Shown piece by piece: positions 35,298 to 45,841 of a stretch of DNA of 64,000 bases. Position numbers and translations under genes: made by a program. The stretch spans positions 74,762,303-74,826,302 of the forward strand of contig CM026426.1 in assembly GCA_014871385.1 (NCBI GenBank), written 5' to 3'. The DNA comes from Ceratodon purpureus. Taxonomy: Eukaryota; Streptophyta; Bryopsida; Pseudoditrichales; Ditrichaceae. The notes under the pieces were generated by a model. That model ran no database searches. It was not told the DNA's origin and worked only from the letters and a program-made list of their open reading frames with translations. Each line of letters opens with the position of its first letter. Within the stretch, counting starts at the first letter, position 1.

Positions 35298-36125
35298 ATG
35301 GCCAATGAAGCCCTCAACGTCCCTATAGCGTCAACAGAGCAAAGTGAGTGGTTAAATATTCGGAGACAGCAGAAGTACCAGTTATTACTGGTGAAGAGGA
35401 CTGTAGTGAGAAATGCAAGTCGAGTTAGAACCGGGGGTGATGATACAAGTACGTCTAGCAAAAAAGAGAGAGACCCGAAGCGGTCCAAAAGTGAGATTTT
35501 AGGACTAAAGAAAGCCAAAAGACAAGAATACATAGAGGAAATTGAAGTTGCAGATGCTAGGGAATTGATGTGTCCAAAATTAGGGAAATGGGGGAAGATA
35601 GCTATGAAATTGAATGCATCAAAGGGGGAGGGAGATTTAGACAGAGATAGGGATGCTTGTAAGTACAAGTGGAATATTCTCCTTTCAGATTTTGAAAAAA
35701 TCTGGGACTTCCACTCCTGGACCGGAAGGAACTGTGAAGAATACTTCACCGATATAGCTGCCGAGGAGAAGAAGCTCCTTAAATTTCCAAAATCTTTCTA
35801 CGCTGTTGCGTATAAGAGCATGGCGGAGTGGCTTAAGGACAAGGCTACAATGAACCCGCCCTATGCTACGGACACCATGAATCTGAATGATGGCAATTAC
35901 CATGCCCCCATTCCGGACCATATGTCTCAGGGCTTGGGGTTTCTAGATCACTTGGGAGAGGGGGGGTGGCCGGGTGTTAATAGTCCCTTGCCGTCACCAA
36001 TCAACTTGACACCTAGTGAATCCCCTCAACTCTCTTCCGCTCAAAGTCAGAGGTTCGTATTTGGCCAAGGTCTGAGGCCGGCCTCCCCAGCACACCACTG
36101 CATACCGCATCTCCTGCGGATTTGA
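35298..36125 (+). CDS. Harbinger accessory protein, Myb/SANT-like (trihelix)
   Basis: From ATG 35298 the frame gives MANEALNVPIAST, a basic Ser/Lys region (KKERDPKRSK), and a trihelix-type core around residues 90-170: CKYKWNILLSDFEKIWDFHS followed by YFTDIAAEEKKLLKFPKSFY. PIF/Harbinger elements carry such a Myb/SANT-like protein, which binds the element ends and brings the transposase into the nucleus. The frame is open over 275 codons. It is divergent in strand from the transposase on the other side, as usual for the family. Confidence 0.75.
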   Translation: MANEALNVPIASTEQSEWLNIRRQQKYQLLLVKRTVVRNASRVRTGGDDTSTSSKKERDPKRSKSEILGLKKAKRQEYIEEIEVADARELMCPKLGKWGKIAMKLNASKGEGDLDRDRDACKYKWNILLSDFEKIWDFHSWTGRNCEEYFTDIAAEEKKLLKFPKSFYAVAYKSMAEWLKDKATMNPPYATDTMNLNDGNYHAPIPDHMSQGLGFLDHLGEGGWPGVNSPLPSPINLTPSESPQLSSAQSQRFVFGQGLRPASPAHHCIPHLLRI

Positions 36126-36734
36126 GGAGGCTGAGGAGTGACCACCCCAGCTCAAGGCATGGAAATGTTGACATAAATCTGAATGCGCCCCCTCGAGTAG
36201 GGGGATACCGCCGCTTCGAATACCCGTGAATAGTCCCCACTCATGCATTGCAACAATACATTTAGTTAGAACGTGCTGATTGAAAAACTGGAAGCCTTAG
36301 TGGCGGAAAAATAAAAAACGGTACTGGCGTTATGTTTAGTGTACATGCATTGCATATGCTTCTAATAAATCAGTGACACCAAAGCTACATTGACTAAAAC
36401 GAGAAGTGGTAAACATCGAATATCACATAGCTTAAACTGCCGGAGTCGTATACATTGTACAATACCCTCCCACCCTCACCAAATGACGGAGACCATATAG
36501 CCACCAACATTGCCCTTTAATGATGATGGAGATCAAGTTATCAGCCTTGGTCCTGGACTAAGAAAGCAACAAGTTGCCATTTCTTCTACTGACCATGCAA
36601 CTCGTCTTGTGAGGGAGCTTCCTCGGTCAGGCCCTCCACTACAGGATCTTCATCCAAAACAGGCGCGCCATGCCCTCCCGTTGAAACATGGCGAGTAACT
36701 TGTCTACTTCTTCACTATTTTGTCTCAAAAAAAG

Positions 36735-37700
36735 ATTGAGCAATATGCAACTAACAATCACGTCAGGTAAAAAGTTACATGCAAATCAAATGCACTATGT
36801 AGCTCACGGAAACTCTGTTTGAGTATTCCGAAAGCATTTTCAATCACACTCCGAGCTCGCGATAGTTTCCTGATGAAGATGGTCTCCTGCACCGATCTCT
36901 AACCCCCAGCCACTTCTATGTACGGTCTTATGAGCCACGGGAGGATTGGATTCTCCTTGTTACCCACGAAGTACATGATGAATCCCTCAACTGCATCTGC
37001 TGGATCAAAAAGAGTCGTTGCTGCCTTGTGGTATAGCATAGATCTACGAAGTTACTCGACGCCGTTTGTAGACCCAGGCATGCCGACATATATATCAATA
37101 ATCTTCGGGCTCCTATCGACTATAGCCAGGCACTGCATGGTAAATCCACCGCTCTTAAAGTAGAAGTAGTCCTCTGGTGAATTGTTGGGCTTTCTTATGT
37201 GAAAATGCATACCATCAATAGCCCCAACTATCCCTTGGAGACCAGAGACTCTCGGAACTGCACCATATTCAACAGCAACCTGTTCCCAGTTGGCCAGGCA
37301 ATCTCTCTTCTTAACTCGTCATTAACCACCTTCACCACATCCCGAATAATTCCGAATGTGGTGCTGGTTTCTATAGAAAAAACTCACTACAGAGCAAGAG
37401 TGAAGCACCCTCAGAGAGCTTGAAAAGCGTGCAGGCCACCCTCACAAATGGAGGAATAGCCAACCGGTAGTGTGTGTTTTGGCGCTCGATATGAGGCCCG
37501 GTAGTGTGTGTTTTGGCGCTCGATACGAGGCCGAAGTAAATTTGTTAGACTAAACACACTTGATTTGGTCATCCTGAAGTTCTCCAACCAATGATTATCG
37601 TCATTAACGAGTTCACAAATGGAGTTCATGTTAACCAAAGTATCATGTACGTGGCCGATCTCACAGTTGGAGCCCGCTCATCAGGAAGAATATTGTCTTT
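36735..37700 (-). pseudogene. PIF/Harbinger DDE transposase
   Basis: Minus-strand pieces in order: WLENFRMTKSSVFSLTNLL, FGIIRDVVKVVNDELRREI, GIVGAIDGMHFHIRKP (first Asp), GGFTMQCLAIVDRSPKIIDI, VGMPGSTNG, YFVGNKENPILPWLIRPY and RARSVIENAFGILKQSFREL (Glu). This is the DDE_Tnp_4 core. The second catalytic Asp, normally in a GDSAYPL-type motif, reads Asn (GNKENP). A 34-bp tandem duplication (37464-37497, 37498-37531) and in-frame stops also disrupt it, so this copy cannot move itself. Confidence 0.78.
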
Positions 37701-37919
37701 GGGACGGAACATTGTCACTACAACGTTCTAGAGCAACAGGACCAGCGAAGGAAGGAAAAACGCTACGTTCAGCGGATCAACTCGTCTGTCCATGACCTCG
37801 GACCCTCATAGTACACAGGTAAAGCACAAACCCTAATCTCCAATGACCCTGCCCCCTTTGAGTACACCCAAAATCACAAGGAGAATGCAGCAAACACAAC
37901 CCTCCCTCCCTACGACTCT

Positions 37920-38470
37920 CCCAGAACAGGGACACATGTAGCAGAGGTGACCTCCGGCTATGGCCCCCGGGGAATTGAAGGGTGGGGGCAGGGGACCCGG
38001 CGCTCACTGGACGAGCAACCCCATAGAATTTGAATTTTTTTATTTTTTTATTTTTTTATTTAAAAAAAAAATATTTGGGAAAAAAATAGAGGCAATAAAA
38101 ACCAAAATTCAATGAGATCAACCCTAGCTACCCCGTGATCGTTGTTTTGAGTGAACCCTAAAATTACTTAACGGGCAACGGATCCTACCGGACCCGTCGC
38201 CCTTATTCAAACCCTTCTCGCTCCGCTTGATGGGTTTGAAGAACCTTATATTATTAATATAAATTTCTGAGACAATTTGTCTCCAAAAAAAAAAGTTTAA
38301 AAATAAAATAAAAAATAAAAAATAAAAAATATGAAAGTTAGGGCTGCCCGGTGAGAGCTACCCCTGCTGGATGTCGGGTCCTCCTGCCCCCGACCCTCCA
38401 CTCCGCCGGGTCGAGGAGAGAAGGTCACCTCTGCTACATTCATGCCCCCAGAACGTAACCAGACGTCGAC
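37920..38470. repeat. Inverted repeat with AT-rich loop inside the Harbinger element
   Basis: About 90 bp around 37925-38010 recur inverted around 38350-38445, sharing CACCTCTGCTACAT and a GGGTCC-CCTGCCCCC segment. The loop (38030-38335) has A/T homopolymer runs. It may be a fold-back insertion. Confidence 0.5.
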
Positions 38471-39292
38471 ACTACAGTGACACCCCCGGGAAATGACAAA
38501 GCGGTGGGGAAATAACACGTACCTGGCTGCATGCAATTGTTGCGGGCAGGATCTCACCTCACACACCGATCTCCGCGACGACCCGCTGCCGAGGGGATTG
38601 GTTTCCGGTGAACGACTCTGCATGCAAATCGACACAGAAGCTGAGCACTTAACCAACACAACATGACAATTTACAAAACAACAATCGCGATATAATTTCA
38701 CATCACAACGTACCAGATCAACCCATAGTCGACCTCGGATCAGGACCAAGGGGCCGTGGGAAGACAACTCGGAGACTCTCACCTACCCCGCACACGAATT
38801 CCCAGCCCCTCACAAATGGACGTTCCTGAAGTAAACCCACGCCCCCAACCAAAAGATAGACTTCGACCCCTCGCAAAACAACCTCACCTAGCACAATGGA
38901 TGCCCAGCCGTATACACACAAAATCAATGCAGTAAAATTGACGCCTGAAAATAATGTGCATTCACAGCGAGAAGAAGGCAGCGTGAAGGCAAAGCGAAGA
39001 AATGAACGTTGGGGAAATGCGGGCATGGGTTGGGGGAGATGACTGCCCGCAATAAACCTCACTGCCCAGCCGGAGTGGGGTGGCTGCCCGCCCTGCCCGT
39101 CACTTAATGTCACTTCAGTCATTCCGGGAAACATGCCATGATAACCCCATGACGTGGCCATCATGGGCAACGTAGTGCCCCATGTCCACTTGGATGTGTA
39201 GCATGGGGTACAAACCTCCCTCGCTTCAGACCACCCCAACCCAAAAAAGCTAGATCACCTTTTTCTGAATGTGAACAAGAACGGTATATTAA

Positions 39293-39653
39293 TCCTTAAA
39301 CGTCCAAGTAGCCCCAAGGGGCCGTTCCCAACAAAATCTTCTCTGTAGAATCTTCTGTACTCAACCTTTCATTGATATTTTGATATAAAACTGGTCACCT
39401 TCTTATGATGTATACAAATAGTGAAATTTTTCGATTCAAATCACAATTTGTATGAGTGATTTTGTGATTTGAAAGGATTGTGGTAGGTAGGTTGGGGGTG
39501 TACATAACCTTGTAGGAGGTTGCAAGCTCATCATTGATTGGTTCATTTATGATGCCCAAGTTCAAAAAGTGCACTATTCATGATGCCCAAGTCCAAAAGA
39601 TGTTGTGATCCATTTTCGGGCTGCCTATGGGGAAGTGCCTAGACGTTTAAGGG
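39293..39653. mobile_element. piggyBac-like non-autonomous element (TTAA), copy 2
   Basis: 361 bp between TTAA sites (39289-39292, 39654-39657). The left end TCCTTAAACGTCCAAG and the inverted right end CCCTTAAACGTCTAGG form the terminal repeats. No ORF. It is nested in the Harbinger element, so it is younger than that insertion. Confidence 0.72.
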
Positions 39654-40605
39654 TTAAGGGGTATGCAGAGTTAACCCCCAAACCACCGTAGTTTACAAAC
39701 TACTCGTGGGAAGGGGGCATTAGTAGTAGAATTTAAGGCATTCACTGAGATGAATATAAAAGATATACCCACTTGTGCAATACCCTCTCAAGAATATATG
39801 ATTTGACATTAGTGACTAGATCTCAACAAAGTAAAGTGATAGAAATAGATCGGTGATACTATAATTACATGTCATTTACCCCGGCCCACCAAATTGCCAT
39901 TGCAAGTAACACATGTAGTTTCTTCTTTGTGACGGATTTTGGTGTTGCTGTGGATGAGTTAAAATAATCAATCCATCTGATCTTAAAGCCGGTGGAGGTT
40001 TTCGACGTCGCGATGAGCTAAAGCATTTCTAACTTGAGTTTTAGGGTTGTTGAATTGATGTTGTTGTGTTTCTCAATCTAGAAACGGGAAAGGTAACATC
40101 AAATATTATAGCCTTACTAGAACTGAACAGAAAATAAGAAATGACAAAATAACTTCATTACTAGAAATTAAATTCCCTTTAACTTACAGTTGTCTGTAAA
40201 TTCTGGATTCACCATACAAGCTAGTTTTACCATTTTTTGGCTCAATGCTTCAACTCTTTTATTCACTACAAACCTCATCGCGGCAACTTTTTCAGATTTA
40301 GATATCTCTCCTTCAGCCTGCTCGATGAGAAGTCTCACTTCTTCGCCTATTGCTTGATTTATTTCGTGCTGAAGAAATGGACAGAAAATTGCAACTTTTG
40401 TTTAGAGGCACTAAAATAAAAATCATGAACCGGAATGATTACTTGCAACAAAACAATGCAATTGCGATACAATAGATTGGTGGAGGCTTTCTAATTAGCA
40501 AGAGCGTTGTATCCAACAGTGAAGTCCAAAAGTGGAGTTTGAATTGGACTGATTATTAGCCATATCAAAAGCCAACACAAGTCTGCTCAAAGCATATGAA
40601 GTTAA

Positions 40606-40815
40606 CCCTTAAACGCCTAAACGACCAAAAACTGGTCGATTTCATTCTTTGACCGTTCGCAGCCGTCATTTAGTGAACAATTTTTCATCCAAGTAATTTC
40701 ATATAAGTTAAGGTTGGTGAAATGTATCTATGTCATTTTTTTTTGAGCTGAAATTCCATGTTTGTGAATTTTGAGGCCACTCCAAAGTGGAAATGATCAA
40801 TACCGCGCACTTGTT
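40606..40815. mobile_element. piggyBac-like element, copy 3, left part only
   Basis: It starts after TTAA (40602-40605) with CCCTTAAACGCCTAAACGAC and stays similar to copy 1 for about 210 bp (CAATTTTTCATCC, ATCTATGT, GATCAATACCG). The right end is not found. It is a truncated or diverged relative of copy 1. Confidence 0.55.
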
Positions 40816-41459
40816 TTTTTCTATCTTGAGTTGCTGCCTTTGCAAGGGTAATGGCTTTTGGGAAGAAAAAACTATGTTGGAGAAAACTTTTGGAAGCTGC
40901 CCAAGAAGTGAATCGGGCATGAAATGGGCAGTTTTTAGTTGTGAGGGCAATTGCGGGGGTTCACAAAAGTGCATCCAAGATGGCAGCCACTGTGGCAAAA
41001 GTAAAATGTCTCTCCAAGACACCTCTCCACATGGCATAGCCACATTCAATGTAACAAAATTCAAATCAAATGCCTCGGCTATGGCTGGAAAAGGGGTGGG
41101 ACTAAAAGACGTTTGAAGGACAGTCAAGTAGACCTACAGGATCCAAAGCAAGCAATAATGGAGAGAGGGAGGGAGATTCCATTAGAGCCACCAAATCACT
41201 TTGCAATCAAGGAATACATAACTTGGATTCTAAGAAGTGATGGTAGCCTCCAAAGAGCGATCTACCCGATAAAAAAAAATGGAATACAAAAGAGAAAGGC
41301 CGTCACTTGGAACTTGCCATCAAGAGCACACACAAGAGAATGCAAGTAGTGTCACAAAAACGGAACATTGAATCATACATTTTGCATATAGAGCACTGTA
41401 GTTTACAAGATAGCTAGATGGGGGTTCAGCTTGTTAGTTCTGGAGCCAATGTATCAAGG
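40816..41459. other. Unrecognised stretch
   Basis: Two adjoining plus-strand open frames (40787-41116 and 41113-41349) have a Cys-rich segment (CEGNCGGSQKC) but no domain I know. Treated as unsupported. Confidence 0.3.
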
Positions 41460-42450
41460 TACACACTGTAGATTGAGGGACGTGAGGGGAAAATAAGCAG
41501 TCTAGAGCGAGGGGAGCAAGGGGGCGAAAGCTATCAGCCGGAGCTGTAAACTGTGTGAGCAAGCGTGAGGGGCGGTTGGAGTCTAGCTCGATCAGGTCCA
41601 GGTTGGGGACGGTGCCTGCAGAGAGAGGATAGAGAGCGTGGTAGCTTAGTGAGGGGACTGCAGTGACATAGCACTGTGGAGGGAGGTGTGTTAAGCTGAA
41701 GTGGGGGAAAATTAGGCAGTAAGTGTCAACACAAGCGAATTTGTGAGAATCAAGGTGCGAGAGAATTTCAGTGAGGACACAGCGAAAAATAGAGAAAAAA
41801 AAAAAACAAAAACGAGTGATTCACGGGAGAGGGGGGAGAGGGAGATAGACGGAGGTTGGAGGGGAGGGGGGGCGAGAGAGTACCAGCGAGGTGAGAGAGT
41901 GCGAGCAAGGGAGAGAGTACTTGCAGTGAGAGACAGAAGGGACGGAGAGAGGAGAAGAAAAACAAAAATCGAAAGGAAGGGGAGTGATTTAGACATAGCA
42001 ATTGAACGAGGGATGAGAGTAGAGAATCGGTAGACGGGGAGAGAGTACCAGGGGAAGGGTGGCGGAGGGCATTTGTTGAGAGCAGACGGGGGTGAGTTCG
42101 GCTGGCGACAAAGGGGAGATTGAGTGAGCACCGAGGTGCAAAATCAGAAGTCATCACGGCAAGGAGAGATTGATGTGAGCGCACAGAGTGAGGGAAAGAT
42201 TGAGAGAATTCAACAAAAAGAAAATACCAAAAACAGAGCGAGTGATCCAGGGAGTGAGATGTGTTACTGAAGACAAAGGGTAGGAGGGGACGAGAAAGTA
42301 CTTCGAAAGGGAAATTAGAGGCAGCCGAGGGCGAGGGAGAGAGGAGCGAAACCGCAGGGAGCTGAAAACAAAGCGATTGAGGTGAGGACAGAGAGATCGA
42401 AGTGAGAGTAGAAAAAACTTCCCTACCCCTAAGGGTGGGTGGGCCGGACA
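41460..42450. repeat. Purine-rich (G+A) tract on the plus strand
   Basis: About 1 kb dominated by GAGAGAG/GGGAGA. Long Ser/Pro/Leu-rich frames on the minus strand are products of this composition, not genes. A similar tract lies at 54.4-56.4 kb. Confidence 0.7.
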
Positions 42451-43524
42451 TCCCTTTACAGGGCAGCTTTTATCACCTTCCTCACCAAATTTCATTCTCA
42501 ATCAGCCCATTCTCAATTCAAACCTAATCAAATCTGTACACTCTCTTGTAATTCCAAATTATCAGTATAGACACATAGTGCTTTTCACCAAAGAATTCTC
42601 AATCAACACACTACTTACAACATAGTAGTGTATGACAAAACAATCCAAATAATAGATAAAAGTTTGTCTTAAAACTGACAATACAAGATCAAACACAAAA
42701 TAGTTTGAGTCTCCATAAATCTTCTCATCCCTTGAATGTTGGTGTAGTAAAGTAAGACATTAGGAGCAGTTTGGGGTCTCCAACGGGCCTTTTCCATGTT
42801 ATTTGTGCCAAAATTTTGGGCATGCCCGTGCACTTTACCTGCTGGCACCAGCTGTGCCAGCAGGTCGCCAAAAGCGAGCCAAATCGCGAATGGGGGGGTC
42901 CGGCCAATAGTCGCGCAGGAAGGCTTCCCTTCCCCGCGCGTGTAGTCCCGCAGGTCGAGAACGGAGCCTCTTCGCGCACGGAATTCGAGCATTGCAGAAG
43001 GGTGTCAGCGGTGGTGGGCTTTATGAACTCCTGCAAAACTGACTCCAGAGGCCACCTACCGAAATCGAATTGCCGCTCCCCCTTTGAGATGCAACGTGCA
43101 CAAGGTGTTGATGTCGAAATGCTGCCAACGGTCATTCCGAACCTCATGCGTTCCCCTGAGAGAGTCGTTGTCGTTGCGTTGTCAAGCAGGATGGAGCGGT
43201 GGAGGCCTCCAAAGGCTGGGCGAAGTTGTTCGATTTCGGTTGTGGGTGGTCACGCATTGTGCAGTAGAGATTTAGGGTTTAGCTGTAGTGGTCTTCCAAC
43301 GCTGCCAGCGGTCTGCCATCGACATAGGTTGGAGAGAGTACCTGAGTTGGGAATTGGGGTTTCGGGATGAGGTTTTAGGGTGGGTCGTACCTTGGTTGCG
43401 AGGGCGTGGACGCAAGTTTCAGCCGTTCGTGATGGCGGAGGGTGTGTTGACAGCATGTAGTTCTGGCGGTTGATGACAGCGACGACACCATTTGTAAGTT
43501 TTTGAGTTCACAGTCGAAAATTTC
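42451..43524. other. Upstream region of the 43.5-kb gene
   Basis: No recognised gene. It contains the near-palindrome CTGGCACCAGCTGTGCCAG at 42841-42859 and CTGCCAGC near 43302, early copies of the word that marks the 43-53 kb cassette. Open frames here lack family features. Confidence 0.4.
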
Positions 43525-44691
43525 ATGCATTCTAGTGGTATGGCTTCATGGCCAAACTCCCTCGTACAGAGTGTCATTCTGCATAATACTCAAGACTTGG
43601 AGGGCAACTGGATCCCCATGAGGGTGGATCGTGATTCATGGGTTATGCTGCAACCAGCGTTGGATGGGCCTTGGGGCAGAGAGGCAAGGCGACATGGTGG
43701 AGAAAATTTTCGGGGGGCCTTCAAAGCGCAGATCAGAGATTTCTCTTGGATCTCCACGGAGCATGGAGCATGCGACCTCGATAAGGTGCTTGTGCAACAT
43801 GCATATCAACCAAGCCATCTGCGCTTGGATCCTGCGGAGGCAGCAACCAAATTGGGAATGGCAAACTACCTGTACGCGTCGGTTTTGGAGGATTGGGTAC
43901 ATCCTGCATCTATCCTTGGTCCCATTCTTGTGCTCCATGTTGAGATTGGGGAGGCAACACGGAATCGACAGAGCCACGCGGAGTTGCTGGACATAGGTAC
44001 ATTCTTCCTTGGTGGTCTGTATTTGCCTCCAACAGGTGACACGCTGTACGGGAAGGTTGAAGCACTCCCGCTTCCAGGGTTCAACGATGTGGAGTGGCCT
44101 TTGCCAGACATGCACACATCTGAGGCGTTTAGAACAAAGCTCACTCTCAATTTTGCAAATGCCATGAAAGCAACAACTGATAGCAGCTTCGTCCACCACC
44201 AATGGTTTATGCCAATCCATGTTATGGTTGATTTGTTTGCGGTAGCTGCTGACAGCATTAGGCGGACACCTACATTGTTTGTTTTGAGTACTCCATCCGA
44301 GGCTCTGCTGAGCAGTCTAATGAACCCAGGGTGGAACGAGAAGTTCCACATTGGCCAAGATGTCATCAAGTGCGTTGCCAACAGGACGAGCATTGTTTTC
44401 CGCTATCACGTGGGAAGACAAACATTATACACCAGGTTCATGTATACAAGGTACAGTGGGGCTGCCAACAGTCAGTGGGAAGCGTTGGATCACCTACCAG
44501 AGGAGGTGATGGTGGAAGTGTCTTGTATGTTTAGGGAAAGCGTGCTGCCAACATTCGAAGTTGGCAAGGGTTGGCCAGTATCCCACCTGCGGCACGAAAT
44601 TGCAATGGCACTTGGAGATGACGTACCTGGGCAGTACAACCTGGTTTTGATAGAGGCCAACGGTGTTCGTGAGAAAAAGGTACGAGTCTAG
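43525..44691 (+). CDS. Unrecognised 388-aa protein of the 43-53 kb cassette
   Basis: A long uninterrupted frame from an ATG at 43525 to TAG at 44691. The product is soluble-looking with no membrane segment. Notable stretches are DSWVMLQPALDGPWG, EDWVHPASILGPILVLHVE, GLYLPPTGDTLYGKV and HHQWFMPIHVMVDLFAVAAD. I do not recognise a family. The gene is divergent from the two minus-strand genes to its right and shares their dispersed word GCTGCCA(G/A)C in and after the coding region. It is therefore likely part of one element. Confidence 0.55.
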   Translation: MHSSGMASWPNSLVQSVILHNTQDLEGNWIPMRVDRDSWVMLQPALDGPWGREARRHGGENFRGAFKAQIRDFSWISTEHGACDLDKVLVQHAYQPSHLRLDPAEAATKLGMANYLYASVLEDWVHPASILGPILVLHVEIGEATRNRQSHAELLDIGTFFLGGLYLPPTGDTLYGKVEALPLPGFNDVEWPLPDMHTSEAFRTKLTLNFANAMKATTDSSFVHHQWFMPIHVMVDLFAVAADSIRRTPTLFVLSTPSEALLSSLMNPGWNEKFHIGQDVIKCVANRTSIVFRYHVGRQTLYTRFMYTRYSGAANSQWEALDHLPEEVMVEVSCMFRESVLPTFEVGKGWPVSHLRHEIAMALGDDVPGQYNLVLIEANGVREKKVRV

Positions 44692-45841
44692 CCGAATTCA
44701 TGTAGTCGTTTTGATGTGTTGGGAATTGGCTGTTCAGAGCTCCTTGCTGCCAGCAAACGAAAATGACAGGATTTGTTGGATGCAGATCAACCAGCGCCAT
44801 GAGAGACACCTTACAGCTGCGGATGTCATGGTTCCCAAAAGGATGAAGATTGTGGAGCTGTAGGAAAAGTGATTTCGGGAATGGGTAGTCACAGTATGTG
44901 GGAAGTCATTAGGTTCTTCGCGAAGTCGTTAGCGAGTTCAGGTAGTGGTTTTGCTTACCATTCAGAACTTTCTGTGGGACATCCTGTATTAACGTGTTAT
45001 ATGGAGGCAAATTTGTGATTACCCTTGATCTTCGTGCTGCCAGCGGAAATAGAAAAGAAAAACAGTTACAATTACCAGTGGTGAATCCTAGGGTGCAAAA
45101 TGAAAAATAGAATAAAATACAAGAAGTCTGAAGAATGGCCGGGGTTTCAGAGGGCCTGGGTCTGAATCGCAAAATTGCTTCGAACTTGTGGTGGCGCCAT
45201 TGATGCTGGAGCCTGCTGCCAGCGCAAAATAAGAAAAGAAAAACAATTGCATACAATAGAGCACATGACCCTTCAGAGGCACAAAATGGAGTTTGGCACT
45301 TGACAAATATGAAGTAATTAGGAAGGAATGTAAAGTTTGTTACTTCCTCCGAAGAGGCTGGCTCCTTCGTGAACCTGGTGCTCTGAACTGGCAATGGCGG
45401 GCACAATGCAGCCCTTGGTGCCAACAAAGACGAAAAAATGAAGGTTGCAAATAAAAAAAGAACCACGCTTGATTCTAATAGAACAAGATAAAAATAAAAA
45501 ACAGTTGTACATAAGAGATGAAGTAGGTCGCAGATGGTAAATAACAACAATGGCCAAAATTGAAAGGGACCATGGTGGCGAATAATGAAAGAAGGGAAAA
45601 AAAAAATGGCAGCTAAAGAGCAGCCCTTGCTGTCAGCAGTCCACAATAAAGAAGAAATACAGTTGCGAATAAAAAGGAAGGGTTACAAGAATGCCATATC
45701 TTTCAAAGAGACATGGCAGTCCAGAGGCAAATTGTTTTCAAGTTCGGAAAAGTTTAAGAAATGTAGCCTATAAAAGTCTGGACCAAACGTCGCTGCCAGC
45801 AAACCCCTAACCCGGCCTACGGAACTATCTAAGGTGGGAAT
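44692..45841. other. Intergenic region with GCTGCCAGC words
   Basis: Between convergent gene ends. TTGCTGCCAGCAAA-like words lie near 44747, 45033, 45215 and 45790, each followed by an AAAATAAGAAAAG-like text, which suggests decayed exon/intron units of a related gene. No supported gene. Confidence 0.4.

Larger units (their letters stand above)
34775..39719. mobile_element. PIF/Harbinger DNA transposon
   Basis: 4,945 bp flanked by the 3-bp duplication TTA (34772-34774 and 39720-39722), as expected for PIF/Harbinger. The left end TGCCCCCTTTCCAC and the inverted right end TGCCCCCTTCCCAC form the terminal inverted repeats. It carries the two genes typical of the superfamily, a Myb/SANT-like ORF (plus) and a DDE transposase (minus). 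A smaller TTAA element is nested near the right end. The 1.5 kb between the transposase and that insertion is extra sequence with an inverted repeat. Confidence 0.88.
30890..40385 (-). pseudogene. DGNHR/methyltransferase-like gene, copy B, interrupted
   Basis: Exon-sized blocks on the minus strand match copy A in order. 40385-40190 (QHEINQAIGEEV, RFVVNKRVEALSQ) and 40020-39885 (KIRWIDYFNSS, AMAIWWAGV) match exon 5. 32985-32430 (DHTFSAHFRGHD, AWYLDCSINHPPPFEIELR) matches exon 6. 32200-32100 (RFHIGGQNP) matches the start of exon 7. 31135-30890 (SGSAIIACDNVNRHVASLEPD, then IYNALIAPL) matches the motif I exon. Protein identity is low, so the copies are old paralogues. A TTAA element (32998-33752) and a Harbinger element (34775-39719) sit between the blocks and explain the 9.5-kb span. 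The intronic palindrome of copy A is absent. Not expected to be functional. Confidence 0.65.

Noticed and set aside
40787-41349. Cys-rich plus-strand frames
   Set aside because: No recognised domain or neighbour relation; could be chance.
41712-42501. Ser/Pro/Leu-rich minus-strand frames
   Set aside because: They mirror a purine-rich tract and have no domain or splice support.
43084-43473. Short plus-strand frames before the 388-aa gene
   Set aside because: No family features, overlapping in several frames.
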